From positions 5,270,001-5,334,000 of the forward strand of contig NC_019966.1 of the NCBI RefSeq assembly GCF_000328565.1: DNA of 64,000 bases. Direction: 5' to 3'. Positions 1-8,539 of the stretch are shown here, one piece after another (within the stretch, counting starts at the first letter, position 1; every line of letters starts with the position of its first letter). Source of the DNA: Mycobacterium sp. JS623 (GTDB lineage Bacteria > Actinomycetota > Actinomycetes > Mycobacteriales > Mycobacteriaceae). The notes below the pieces were generated by a model. The model was not told where the DNA came from. It did not search any database and saw only the letters and a list, made by a program, of their open reading frames with translations. Made by a program: the position numbers and the translations under genes.

Positions 1-54
1 CGTGACGATCACCTGACGCCGCCAGAGCGAGCGGCCGATGATCATAATCGTCGA

Positions 55-471
55 ATGAATTCGCCTGACCTCGTACTGCGACCGATCGGGCGTGTCGAAT
101 CGACGGTGATCGATCCTTCGCAGGCCGCACGCCAGGGAGACGAGGGCGCTCCCGACTGCTGGCTGGCGTTTGAGCCCGACGTCCGAGCAGCGCTCGACGG
201 GCTGGAACCCGGCGACGACATGGTCATCGTCACCTGGCTGCACCTGGCCGACCGGACCGTGCTGCAAGTGCACCCGCGGGGCGACATCAGCCGCCCGATG
301 CGCGGCGTGTTCACAACCCGGTCGCAGCATCGACCGAATCCGCTCGGCATCCACCAGGTCACCGTGCTGGCAGTCGACGGTCTCCACGTGCGGGTCCATG
401 GCCTCGAGGCGATCGACGGGACGCCGGTCATCGACGTCAAGTCCGCGCTCGAGCCCCGCGGCCAACGCTGA
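55..471 (+). CDS. TrmO-family tRNA methyltransferase (UPF0066/TsaA-like)
   Basis: 138 aa. It shows the UPF0066/TrmO signature blocks in order: an aromatic block around WLHLAD (residues 61-66), GVFTTRSQHRPNPLG (83-97) with the diagnostic RPNP(L/I)G, and IDGTPVIDVK (121-130). Characterised members use S-adenosylmethionine to methylate the N6 of t6A37 in tRNAs. The length suits the short single-domain form, which lacks the C-terminal extension of E. coli TrmO, so the exact substrate is an inference. The ATG at 55 is taken as the start because the conserved N-terminal block (LRPIGRVES) follows at once. The gene lies alone ahead of the FHA gene. Confidence 0.8.
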   Translation: MNSPDLVLRPIGRVESTVIDPSQAARQGDEGAPDCWLAFEPDVRAALDGLEPGDDMVIVTWLHLADRTVLQVHPRGDISRPMRGVFTTRSQHRPNPLGIHQVTVLAVDGLHVRVHGLEAIDGTPVIDVKSALEPRGQR

Positions 472-746
472 CTCCATACCTGGCGGATAGGAAACCGATC
501 ACTCTGATCGGGCACTTGATCTTCGGTTTCGTCCTCGGGCTCGCCTTCCTCAAAGGCCCCGCCCGGACGGGACCGTGGCGAGTGGCCCTGGCCGCCAATC
601 CTGGAAACAGCGCCGGTCAAGCGTGCCATCGCGGCCGCCCGGAAGGTCATCGGTCCGCCCCAAACCACATGACCTGGCCGCACCCGCGCCGCGGGTCGTC
701 GAGCAATCGACCGACGACCCGCGGTGCTTGGGCCAGAATTGCCACC

Positions 747-1364
747 ATGTCGTGCCACTTGGAAGTGTCGAAGCCGTCGGGCCGGGAATTGATCCCGTTG
801 ATCGGTCAGCGGGTGACCATCGGTAAGGCCTCGAGCAACGAGGTGCCCCTCGAGCACGACGAAACCGTTTCCCGGCTGCACGCCGTGTTGGAGAACCTCG
901 GGTTCGCGTGGTCGATTCGAGACATGGGCAGCCGCAACGGCACGTATCTCAACGGCGAACGAATCACCGCCGAACGCGTCCTGCGGTCCAAGGACGAGGT
1001 TCGCGTCGGCAAGACGCGGCTGATCTTCTGGGAGGTACGCGACTCCGGGGAAGGGAAGATCGATGAGGAAACGGTGATGGCGCAGCCCGTCGAGCAGCCG
1101 CCGCAGCTGACCAGGCGCGAACTCGACGTGCTGGTGGTGTTGTGTCGCCCCCTGGTCTCCGACGACCCGTTCCCCGAGCCCGCATCGGTCAAGCGGATGG
1201 CAGGCGAGCTGTTCGTCACCGAGGCCGCCGTCAAGCAGCACCTGCAGAACCTGTACGACAAGTTCGCCATCCCGTCGGAGGGAGACCGCAGGGTCCGGCT
1301 GGCTAACGAGGCACTGCGGCGTGGCGCGGTCACCATCGCCCAGCTGCGCGACACCTCTAAATGA
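747..1364 (+). CDS. FHA domain protein with C-terminal LuxR-like helix-turn-helix
   Basis: 205 aa from ATG 747. The frame is open further upstream, but nothing there resembles protein. Residues about 20-95 form an FHA phosphothreonine-binding domain, with the core pattern IGKASSNEVPL, SRLHA and GSRNGTYLNG. Residues about 120-195 look like a winged or LuxR-type DNA-binding domain (LTRRELDVL, then AVKQHLQNLYDKF). This suggests a transcription factor that reads a phosphothreonine signal. The 3' end overlaps the convergent Ser/Thr kinase gene by 8 bp, so that kinase is the obvious candidate partner. Partnership is inferred from position only. No strong ribosome-binding site is visible before ATG 747. 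Confidence 0.78.
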   Translation: MSCHLEVSKPSGRELIPLIGQRVTIGKASSNEVPLEHDETVSRLHAVLENLGFAWSIRDMGSRNGTYLNGERITAERVLRSKDEVRVGKTRLIFWEVRDSGEGKIDEETVMAQPVEQPPQLTRRELDVLVVLCRPLVSDDPFPEPASVKRMAGELFVTEAAVKQHLQNLYDKFAIPSEGDRRVRLANEALRRGAVTIAQLRDTSK

Positions 1365-4338
1365 AGTCCAGCGCCTCGACCGTCGCGACCGGGCCTTCGT
1401 GTGTCGGTCGGTCGGCGCCCCCGATCACGTAGACAGTGGACCCGACGGCAGCGACCGCCTCGCCGTGCACCGGGGTGTTGATCGGCGCCAGCGAGCGCCA
1501 CTTCCCACTGGCGATGTCGTACATCTCTACCGTGGCCAGTACCTGTGTCGGCTCCTCACCGCCGACGGCCACGATCCGGCCGTCGATGAACGCGGCGCCG
1601 TAGCTCCCGCGCGGCGTCGGCATGTTCGCGAGCTTCTCCCAGTTCCCTGAGCCCGGGTCGAACCGCTCAAACGCCGACGAGTTGTCGTCGGCACTCAAGA
1701 ACCGCCCGCCGATCGTGTACACGTAGACGCCGTCGGACACTGCGGCCAGGTGCTCGCGCGGCGTCGGCAGGTCGGCCGCCTGGGTCCACGACGTCCCGTC
1801 GAACACTTCGGTTTGGGGGACGAGTTTCTTTTCGTTCTGGCCGCCGACGACGACGAGCTTGTCGTTGACGACAGCCGCCGCCGCGGCTGCCCGAGCATGC
1901 GCCAGTGGCGGAAGCTCCGTCCACTTGCCGTCGCGGAAGGCGAAGACTTTGTTTGAGGCGTTGGCGATGGCGTCCTGGGCACCGCCGAGCACCACCATCC
2001 CGCCGCGATATGTCGCCGCAGTCGCGTGATTCAGCGGAATTGGCAAGGGCGGCTGCGCTTTCCACTCGCGTGTTTGGGTGTTGTAGCTCTCGACTGTTTG
2101 CAGGGTCTCGCCGTGCCTCATCCCGCCTGCGACCCAGATCTCGTCGCCGAGCACCGTCCACGCCGTCATCAGCCGCGCGGTCGGCGCATCAGGCAACGAG
2201 CGCCATTGCGGTGCGGGCTGAGGTTTACGGGGCGCCAGCTTCAGCGCTTCAGCCGACGACGTGACTTGGTCATCGCCGGCACTGGTCGACCCTCCGACCG
2301 CAAACACCGTCTTCCCGACACCGGCCACCGCCAGCCCGTGTCGTGCAGTTCCCAAGTCCGGCAACCCATTCCACGATTTCGTGGCGAGATCGAATGCGAC
2401 CACGCTGTTGAGCACCTCACCCTGCGAGACGCCTCCGACCACCACCAGGCGTCCGTCGGTGATCGCCGCGCCGAAGTCACTGCGTCGCCCCGGCACTTCG
2501 GGCAGGCTCGTCCAGGTGTCCGCAGCCGGGTCGTAGGCCTCCACCGCCGACAGGTCAGCCGTTCCGTTGGTGCCGCCGACGGTGTAAACCAGCTTGCCGT
2601 CCGATGCGGCGCCCAGCATCTGTCGCGGAGTTGGCATGGGGGCGCCGAGCTTCCAGGAAGTGCCGTCGAAGATTTCGGTGGTGTTCAGCAGCTTGCCGGT
2701 GGCGTCCACACCGCCGGTGACGATGACACGGTCACCGACGACGGCGGCCGCCCCTGCGGCGCGGGGCTGCAGCAGCGGCGGCAACTCCGTCCAGCGGCTG
2801 TTGACGATCCGCCACACCCGATCCGTTGCGACCTTCGAATTGGCGCCTTCGGTTCGCCAGCCACCGAGCACGATGGGGGTGTCCTGCCATGTCCCGGACA
2901 TCGCGTGCTGCACGGGAACCGGCAGATCCTCGCCGCCCTTCCAACTGTCGATGGCAGGGTCGTAGCCCTCGTGGCTGCCGGTGACGCGGTTGTCTGCCGC
3001 CATCCCGCCGAAAATCCAGATGGTGCCGTCGGCCTCGGTGGCGGTGACTGCATCGAGCGCGACGCGCGCATCGGCGATCGGGCGCCAACCGGCCTGCGCT
3101 TCGACGGTCGGTTGGCTCGGAGGTGGTGGAGTTCCGCCGCCACCAGATTTGCGCGAGGACGTGACGATGAATATGCCGCTGATCACCAACAACAGCGCTG
3201 CTGCAGCGGCGCCCGCGACGATCAGAATTCTTTTGCGATTCCGTTTTTGCGGCGGGCCTTCCGGCGCGGGCGCCGGGCTCAGTGCTTGCCACGGCAGGCT
3301 CGACCCGCTGACCGACGCGGTGTGGGCGAACATATTCGGGTCCGGCGGTGGCGTTGACGCCGTCGACTCGCTCAGTGGGCTGGACTGCACTTCAGCCGGG
3401 GGGGCCACCGCGATCGGCTCCGACAGCGGCATTGATTGCGTGCCCCCGGACGGCTCCTCGTGGTGACCGCCGGGTTCACTGAGGGCCATCGGGTCCGCTA
3501 TCAACCCGTTGTGCCGTTGCGCCAATTGCAATTCGCGGCCGAATTCCTCCGCCGACGCCTGCCGTTTGGTCGGATCGAGCGACATCGCCCTCTCGATCGC
3601 CGCACACACATCGGACGGAATACCTTCACTGCGCAGGTCCGGCACGGGCGTCGAGGTGATCCGCAGATAGTGCGCGACGAGTTCCTCGTCGGTCTTGCGC
3701 TCATGCGCGGCGTGACCTGCGATCAGCGCATAGAGGGTCGCACCGAGGGAGTACACGTCGGCCCGGGCCGTTGGTGGCTTGCCCTCAAGGACCTCCGGCG
3801 CGGTGTAGGACAGCGTTCCGGTGAAGAACCCGGTCACCGTTTTGTATCCACCAGCGATGCGCGCGGTCCCGAAATCACTCAGTTGCGGCTCGCCGTAATC
3901 ATTCACGAGAACGTTCGCGGGCTTGATATCGCGATGCAGCGTGTTTGCCCGATGCGCGGTTTCCAGCGCGCCGCACAACTTCACTCCGATGCGCAGTGCC
4001 TCGGGCCACGAGATCCTGCCGTCGCGGTGAACTCGCGCCGCGAGCGAACCCGCTGCGTGATAGGGCATCACGATGTAGGGCCGGTTGCTTTCAGTCATGC
4101 CGACCTGCAACAGATTCACGATGTTCGGATGGCCGGAAAGGCCCCCCATCGCGTAGCCCTCACGCAGGAAACGTTCGCGGTCGTGTTCGTCGAGATTGGA
4201 CGCCAGCACTTTGACGGCCACAATCCGTCCGAGGGACTTCTGGTAACAGCGGTACACAACGCCACCGCCCCCGCGGCCGACTTCGACGGCGTCCTCGAAA
4301 CCGGCTGCAGCCAGCTCAGACGCAATCTCGCCCGCCAT
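1357..4338 (-). CDS. Transmembrane Ser/Thr protein kinase with 12-motif Kelch ectodomain
   Basis: 993 aa. The N-terminal Hanks-type kinase (about 13-275) has a glycine loop GRGGGG (21-26), Lys43 in AVKV, HRDIKPANVL (catalytic Asp137), DFG (155-157) and APE (180-182), so it should be active. A Pro/Ser-rich linker (about 285-365) leads to one membrane segment (about 369-393) and then roughly 580 residues of Kelch repeats. I count 12 double-glycine Kelch motifs in two successive blocks of six with matching order, which implies two six-bladed propellers outside the membrane. The layout parallels PknD (kinase, TM, beta-propeller), but with Kelch instead of NHL blades. The start has GGGGCGAGG upstream. 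It is convergent with the FHA gene. Confidence 0.9.
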   Translation of the reverse strand: MAGEIASELAAAGFEDAVEVGRGGGGVVYRCYQKSLGRIVAVKVLASNLDEHDRERFLREGYAMGGLSGHPNIVNLLQVGMTESNRPYIVMPYHAAGSLAARVHRDGRISWPEALRIGVKLCGALETAHRANTLHRDIKPANVLVNDYGEPQLSDFGTARIAGGYKTVTGFFTGTLSYTAPEVLEGKPPTARADVYSLGATLYALIAGHAAHERKTDEELVAHYLRITSTPVPDLRSEGIPSDVCAAIERAMSLDPTKRQASAEEFGRELQLAQRHNGLIADPMALSEPGGHHEEPSGGTQSMPLSEPIAVAPPAEVQSSPLSESTASTPPPDPNMFAHTASVSGSSLPWQALSPAPAPEGPPQKRNRKRILIVAGAAAAALLLVISGIFIVTSSRKSGGGGTPPPPSQPTVEAQAGWRPIADARVALDAVTATEADGTIWIFGGMAADNRVTGSHEGYDPAIDSWKGGEDLPVPVQHAMSGTWQDTPIVLGGWRTEGANSKVATDRVWRIVNSRWTELPPLLQPRAAGAAAVVGDRVIVTGGVDATGKLLNTTEIFDGTSWKLGAPMPTPRQMLGAASDGKLVYTVGGTNGTADLSAVEAYDPAADTWTSLPEVPGRRSDFGAAITDGRLVVVGGVSQGEVLNSVVAFDLATKSWNGLPDLGTARHGLAVAGVGKTVFAVGGSTSAGDDQVTSSAEALKLAPRKPQPAPQWRSLPDAPTARLMTAWTVLGDEIWVAGGMRHGETLQTVESYNTQTREWKAQPPLPIPLNHATAATYRGGMVVLGGAQDAIANASNKVFAFRDGKWTELPPLAHARAAAAAAVVNDKLVVVGGQNEKKLVPQTEVFDGTSWTQAADLPTPREHLAAVSDGVYVYTIGGRFLSADDNSSAFERFDPGSGNWEKLANMPTPRGSYGAAFIDGRIVAVGGEEPTQVLATVEMYDIASGKWRSLAPINTPVHGEAVAAVGSTVYVIGGADRPTHEGPVATVEALDFI

Positions 4339-4418
4339 GTTGCCTCGCCCCCTTTGAAAAGCGGATGCTTTGCCCCAAAGGTACCGAGCAAAGCCTGCAT
4401 AAACCCGGATTTAGGGCA

Positions 4419-6704
4419 TCATTCCCAGCGCACTTCGTCAGGGACTTTATCCGGGCGCAGCCCGCGCCAACTCGGCTGACGCAGCCGGCCATCCGAGGTG
4501 CGTTCGCTGTAACGCACCTCGCCGACCAGTTCGGGTCGGACGAACGTGACGTTCTTGGCGTCCTGAGTGGGAAGCCGTGTGTTGAACGGCGATTCGTCGG
4601 TGTGCAGCGGTTTGAGGATGCCCTTGAGCTTGGTCAGTTCCTTTTCGGTGAACCCGGTGCCGACCCGGCCGGCGAAATGCAGCCCGCCGTCTTCGGGAAT
4701 GCCCAGCATCAGTGCGCCGATACCGCTGGAGCGGCCACCCTCGCCTTGCCGCCAGCCACCGATCACCACTTCCTGCGTGCACCAGATCTTGTCCTTGATC
4801 CACGACGACGAGCGTCGGCCGGGTTGGTACGTGGAGTCGCGCTTCTTTGCGATCACACCTTCCCAGCGGTGTTTGCGGGCGTGCTCCATTGCTTCGGTGC
4901 CGTCACCGGGCAGCGTGTCGGGCACGATGATCCCGCCGCCCTCGGCCAACGCTTCGAGCAGCCGGCGACGGTCTGAGTACTTGGCGCGCAACAACGATCG
5001 GCCATCGAGCTGCAGGATGTCGAACGCCCAAAACTCGACGCGCGTGGACCGTGCTCGGTTCTGCATCTCGCTGAAACTCGGCACGCCCTTGTCATCGAGC
5101 GCTACGGCTTCACCGTCGAGGATCACGTGATGGTCGGCGAGATCGGCTGCAAGCGCTTCGAATTGCGGATATTCACCAGTGACGTCGCGGCCGCGTCGGG
5201 AGCGCGCGCTGAGCCGCCCGCGGTTCGCTTCGACGATGACGCGATAGCCATCCCATTTACCTTCGAACGCCCATTGCGACGACTTGAGATTCTCGACGGA
5301 CCCTTCCGTCGCCAGCATCGGCGCGAGATCGCCTGCTTGTGGCTGCTGCTGTTCCTTCATCCGGTGCGCCAGCCAGTTCTTGCCGTCGGTCTGGATCAGC
5401 GCGTAACGGCCCTCGATCTTCTTGCCGTGCAACGTGACGATCACTTCCCCACCCTTGGCGGGGCCGTCCGGGGGTACGTCGTTGAACTTCTCGGTCTCGT
5501 ATGTCCCGGTGTCCCAGACGATCATCTGGCCCGCGCCGTACTCCCCCTTCGGGATGGTGCCGTGGAATGTCAAGTACTCCAGCGGATGGTCCTCGGTGTG
5601 CACGGCAAGGTGATTCACCGCAGGAGTGTCGGGCAAATTCTTGGGCACTGCCCAGCTCACCAGAACACCGTTTCGCTCCAGGCGCAGGTCATAGTGAAGC
5701 CTGCGGGCGTGGTGCTCCTGGATTACGAATAGGTTGTTATCACCCGCCTTTGGCGGTGTTTTCGGAACCGGCTCCGGGGTTTTCGACGCGTCGCGCATGC
5801 TGCGGTATTTGGTCAGCTGATCGGTCAGCGGCACGCTCTCGTCGAGATCGGCCAGCAGGTCGCCGTCCCTGTCGACCCGCTCCAGCACCTCATCGAAACG
5901 CAGATGTCGCAGTTTGGGGTCGGCAATTTCATCCCAGGTGCGTGGCGCTGCCACCGTCGGATGTTCACGTCCACGAAGCGAATACGGCGCGATGGTTGTT
6001 TTTGCAGCGTTGTTCTGGCTCCAGTCGAGAAAGACCTTGCCTGTGCGCAGGCTCTTGGTCATGGTCGCCGTAACCTGTTTGGGCATGGTCTTTTCCAGCT
6101 GCTGGGCCACTCGACGAGCCAACACCGATGCGCCGTGCGAGCTGATCGGCTCCTCGAGCGGCACATAAAGGTGCAGACCCTTGCTACCGCTGGTCAGCGG
6201 GAAAGTCGTGAGCCCGATGTCGGTGAGCAGATCACGGACTTCGTGGGCCACCGTGCACAACTGACGAAAACTCACCCCCGCGCCCGGATCGAGGTCGAAT
6301 ACGATTCGAGTGGCGGGCCCCTGCTCGTTCGCCCGCCCGTCCTGCCCGCCCACGACGAATCGCCACTGCGGGACATGCACTTCCAGCGAGGCCTGTTGGG
6401 CCAGCCACGCGACGCCCTCGACGGTGTCGATGAGCGGATAGGTGGTAGTGCCGGATTTGTGTGTGATGCTGGCGCGGTCGAGCCACTCGGGGGCCGACGA
6501 CGCGAGCTGCTTTTCGAAGAACGATGCCTCGTCGACGCCGTTGGGCCAGCGCTTGCGGGTGACGGCGCGCCCCGCGATGTGCGGGATCATCACTTCGGCG
6601 ATGTTGACGTAGTAGTCGAAGACCTCGGCCTTGGTGGTCCCCGTCGCCGGGTACAGCACCTTGTCCGGGTTGGTGAGCCTGACCCGGCCGAATCGATCCA
6701 CCAC
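4419..6704 (-). CDS. ligD: ATP-dependent DNA ligase D (polymerase-phosphoesterase-ligase)
   Basis: 761 aa, with domains in the mycobacterial order. The primase-polymerase domain (about 1-290) has the metal-binding pair Asp137/Asp139 in FDLDPG. The phosphoesterase domain (about 320-450) has HHARRLHYDLRLE and HGTIPKGEYG. The ligase domain (about 455-761) has the nucleophilic lysine in EGKWDGYR (Lys483), and its C-terminal OB fold ends near LRPDKVPDEVRWE. It acts with Ku in non-homologous end joining, and residue numbers match M. tuberculosis LigD almost exactly. Ku is not adjacent here but about 12 kb away (18718-19644) beyond a sugar-alcohol locus. All key catalytic residues that can be judged by eye are present. 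Confidence 0.97.
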   Translation of the reverse strand: MVDRFGRVRLTNPDKVLYPATGTTKAEVFDYYVNIAEVMIPHIAGRAVTRKRWPNGVDEASFFEKQLASSAPEWLDRASITHKSGTTTYPLIDTVEGVAWLAQQASLEVHVPQWRFVVGGQDGRANEQGPATRIVFDLDPGAGVSFRQLCTVAHEVRDLLTDIGLTTFPLTSGSKGLHLYVPLEEPISSHGASVLARRVAQQLEKTMPKQVTATMTKSLRTGKVFLDWSQNNAAKTTIAPYSLRGREHPTVAAPRTWDEIADPKLRHLRFDEVLERVDRDGDLLADLDESVPLTDQLTKYRSMRDASKTPEPVPKTPPKAGDNNLFVIQEHHARRLHYDLRLERNGVLVSWAVPKNLPDTPAVNHLAVHTEDHPLEYLTFHGTIPKGEYGAGQMIVWDTGTYETEKFNDVPPDGPAKGGEVIVTLHGKKIEGRYALIQTDGKNWLAHRMKEQQQPQAGDLAPMLATEGSVENLKSSQWAFEGKWDGYRVIVEANRGRLSARSRRGRDVTGEYPQFEALAADLADHHVILDGEAVALDDKGVPSFSEMQNRARSTRVEFWAFDILQLDGRSLLRAKYSDRRRLLEALAEGGGIIVPDTLPGDGTEAMEHARKHRWEGVIAKKRDSTYQPGRRSSSWIKDKIWCTQEVVIGGWRQGEGGRSSGIGALMLGIPEDGGLHFAGRVGTGFTEKELTKLKGILKPLHTDESPFNTRLPTQDAKNVTFVRPELVGEVRYSERTSDGRLRQPSWRGLRPDKVPDEVRWE

Positions 6705-6735
6705 ATCACGGTATTACCCGCAGTACCGTTGGACT

Positions 6736-6960
6736 ATGACGAGGATCTTTGCGGCGTGCCTGGTCGCGGCGGTCGCGCTGATCGGAGCCCCTGCCGCGTC
6801 AGCCGATCCTGACCAGCTCGTCCCCTACTGCTCTGGCGACCAGACGCCGATGAACGCCACCTGCAGGCCGATGCCGCACCAGGTGTTCACCGAGGACGCG
6901 ACCGGCGCCAACCCCGATGTCCCGCTCGGCACCAATCCGGGCGAACAGCCACTGACGTAG
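6736..6960 (+). CDS. Small secreted protein, unknown function
   Basis: 74 aa starting at ATG 6736. Residues 1-25 form a Sec signal peptide (MTRIF, hydrophobic core, cleavage after PAASA). The mature part is about 49 residues, Pro/Asn-rich, with two cysteines (CSGD, then NATCRP) that could form a disulfide. The family resembles the small exported proteins common in mycobacteria, with no assigned function. It is divergent from ligD with about 30 bp between the starts, so the promoters must overlap. Confidence 0.65.
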   Translation: MTRIFAACLVAAVALIGAPAASADPDQLVPYCSGDQTPMNATCRPMPHQVFTEDATGANPDVPLGTNPGEQPLT

Positions 6961-7007
6961 GCGGAGGTTGATTCGCGTACCCCTCCGACACTGCCGCTAT
7001 GGCGCGG

Positions 7008-8439
7008 TCACTCAGCGCCATCTTCTGGCCCTGCCCGACTTTCGTTGTCCCCGTTCGGGCTTCGCACGTCCCCATCTTCGTCATCGAGTGGCCGGCGAAG
7101 CCGCTCGGGGCGATGGTAATCGTTGACGCGCGCTTGCCCCGTGTCGAGGGCCGGGGGCGGGATCCACTCAACATCGTTGTCTCGGTTGATCCTCGTTTCC
7201 CAACCACCGGGACCGACCATGCGGTTGTCGGGCCCACATGCCAAGCCGAGTTCAGCCACGTTCGTCTGTCCGTCGTCGACCCAATCGCGAGCCGCGTGAT
7301 CGACTTGGCTGCCGTAGGCAGGCACGGTGCAGCCCGGCTTGGTACAGCCGCCGTCACGGGCGATGAGCATGATCCGCTGGGCCGGCGAGGCCACGCGTCG
7401 AGCGCGGAACAGGTCCAGCGCCGATCCGGTGGCCTTATCGAACACCGCCAGATAGGGACTGGCCTGTGCCGCCAGCCGGACGAACGTCGGCAATGGGAAT
7501 CACGGTGCCACCACCGCTGACACCGACTCCGGCCCGGCTCTCCAAGTCCTGCAGTGTGGTGCGGATGATGATCGAGGCCGGCAACCCGTTGTGCTGGCCC
7601 AGCTCACCGCTATTCATAACGCTGCGCCCGACCGCGACGAGCGCGTCGTGCTGGCGCCGCGCCAGACTACGGTGATCTCGTTCTACCTGGGCCTGTGACG
7701 GCGTACCCGAAAAGCAGGGCTGCCCATCGTCAAAATTGCACATCCCTGGCGCGGCCCACTTGGCGAATATCGCCTCGTATATCGCCCATGCTTCGGGAGT
7801 CATGTTGCCCCGGATCGGGATCGTCTTGTCGGATCCCTGGGGTCCTCTCCACAGCCCGCGACGCCGAGCGCGCTCGATGTCGTCAGGCTCCGGACCGTCC
7901 TGATCGAGCAGGAACAGGATGCGATCGGCGTTGTCCTTCAATTCCTTCGGTCCAACGCCGATGGCGATGCGCACCAGATCGACTTCGATCTGGGCCCGGG
8001 TCAGGGAGTCGACCCCGGACGGAATGCGGTCCATCGCATCGCGCACGACCTTGATGTGTTCGCGATTGATCGACCCGTGAGCCTGGGCGAGCGCGGTGCA
8101 GGGCAGCTCGGGGTCGAGCGGGTCGCCTGTCAGTGTGCGGCGTGTGCCCAACTGCGCGGCCTCGTCGAGCCGACGACCGGCCTCACTAGTCGAGATGCGC
8201 CACCGGGTCGCCAGCACATCACGCCAGGACTTGGCACCCATCTCCTTGGCGGTGGTCTCGGCCTGTAAGCGCGCCAGCGTGCGATGGCTCTGCGACGGCA
8301 GCTGACAGGTGAGCGTTTCGAGTTCGTCAAGCGCATGGATCAGTTCAGGCTTGGTGAGCGCATCGACGGGCAGCGCGGCCAGGCCGTCGTAGGCGGCGCG
8401 CAGCGCGGCAATCGTGGCCTGCACCGCTTCCGAACCCAT
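7008..8439 (-). pseudogene. 13E12/DUF222-HNH endonuclease family gene, frameshifted
   Basis: The N-terminal part (8439 down to about 7490) is a typical DUF222 domain. The C-terminal HNH part (about 7493 to 7008) lies in another frame and contains CTKPGC, the HNH-like DHAARDW and ACGPDNRMVG. The frames cross around 7470-7495: one ends after GGGTVIPIADV, while the other continues with RLAAQASPYLAVFDKATG, the expected next segment of this family. A single indel therefore splits a gene of about 475 codons. Either it is a real pseudogene or a sequencing error. The family is the REP13E12 group of mycobacteria. The start ATG (8439) lies only 3 bp from the SOS box. Confidence 0.85.
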
Positions 8440-8442
8440 GAA

Positions 8443-8458
8443 TCGAACATATGTTCGA
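8443..8458. promoter_or_regulatory. LexA/SOS box (perfect mycobacterial consensus)
   Basis: TCGAACATATGTTCGA is a perfect palindrome that fits the mycobacterial SOS consensus TCGAAC-N4-GTTCGA. It lies 4-19 nt upstream of the 13E12 start codon on the minus strand. Within it, TATGTT sits 6 nt before the ATG, the usual position of a -10 element for a leaderless transcript, so LexA would cover the promoter. 13E12-family genes are established members of the mycobacterial LexA regulon. The leaderless promoter is my inference. Confidence 0.92.
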
Positions 8459-8539
8459 TTATTACGGACATTGCGACGTGTTTTCGAAGAGATTGATGAG
8501 AGATTGTTGCTGTGTGGAAAGCGCTGTCAGACAGTGGAT

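Noticed and set aside
1..45. A minus-strand ATG at 45 opens a frame that runs off the left edge.
   Set aside because: Only 15 codons are visible, no motif is seen, and only 9 bp would separate it from the TrmO start, so it cannot be supported.
516..746. Upstream extension of the FHA gene.
   Set aside because: It is in frame but has no conserved sequence; the FHA domain starts just after ATG 747.
42..1241. A 399-codon minus-strand frame.
   Set aside because: It is antisense to the TrmO and FHA genes, has no protein-like pattern and is typical of high-GC shadow frames.
2026..3357. A 443-codon plus-strand frame.
   Set aside because: It lies entirely opposite the Kelch region of the kinase; its composition (Arg, Gly, His, Asp rich) is that of a shadow.
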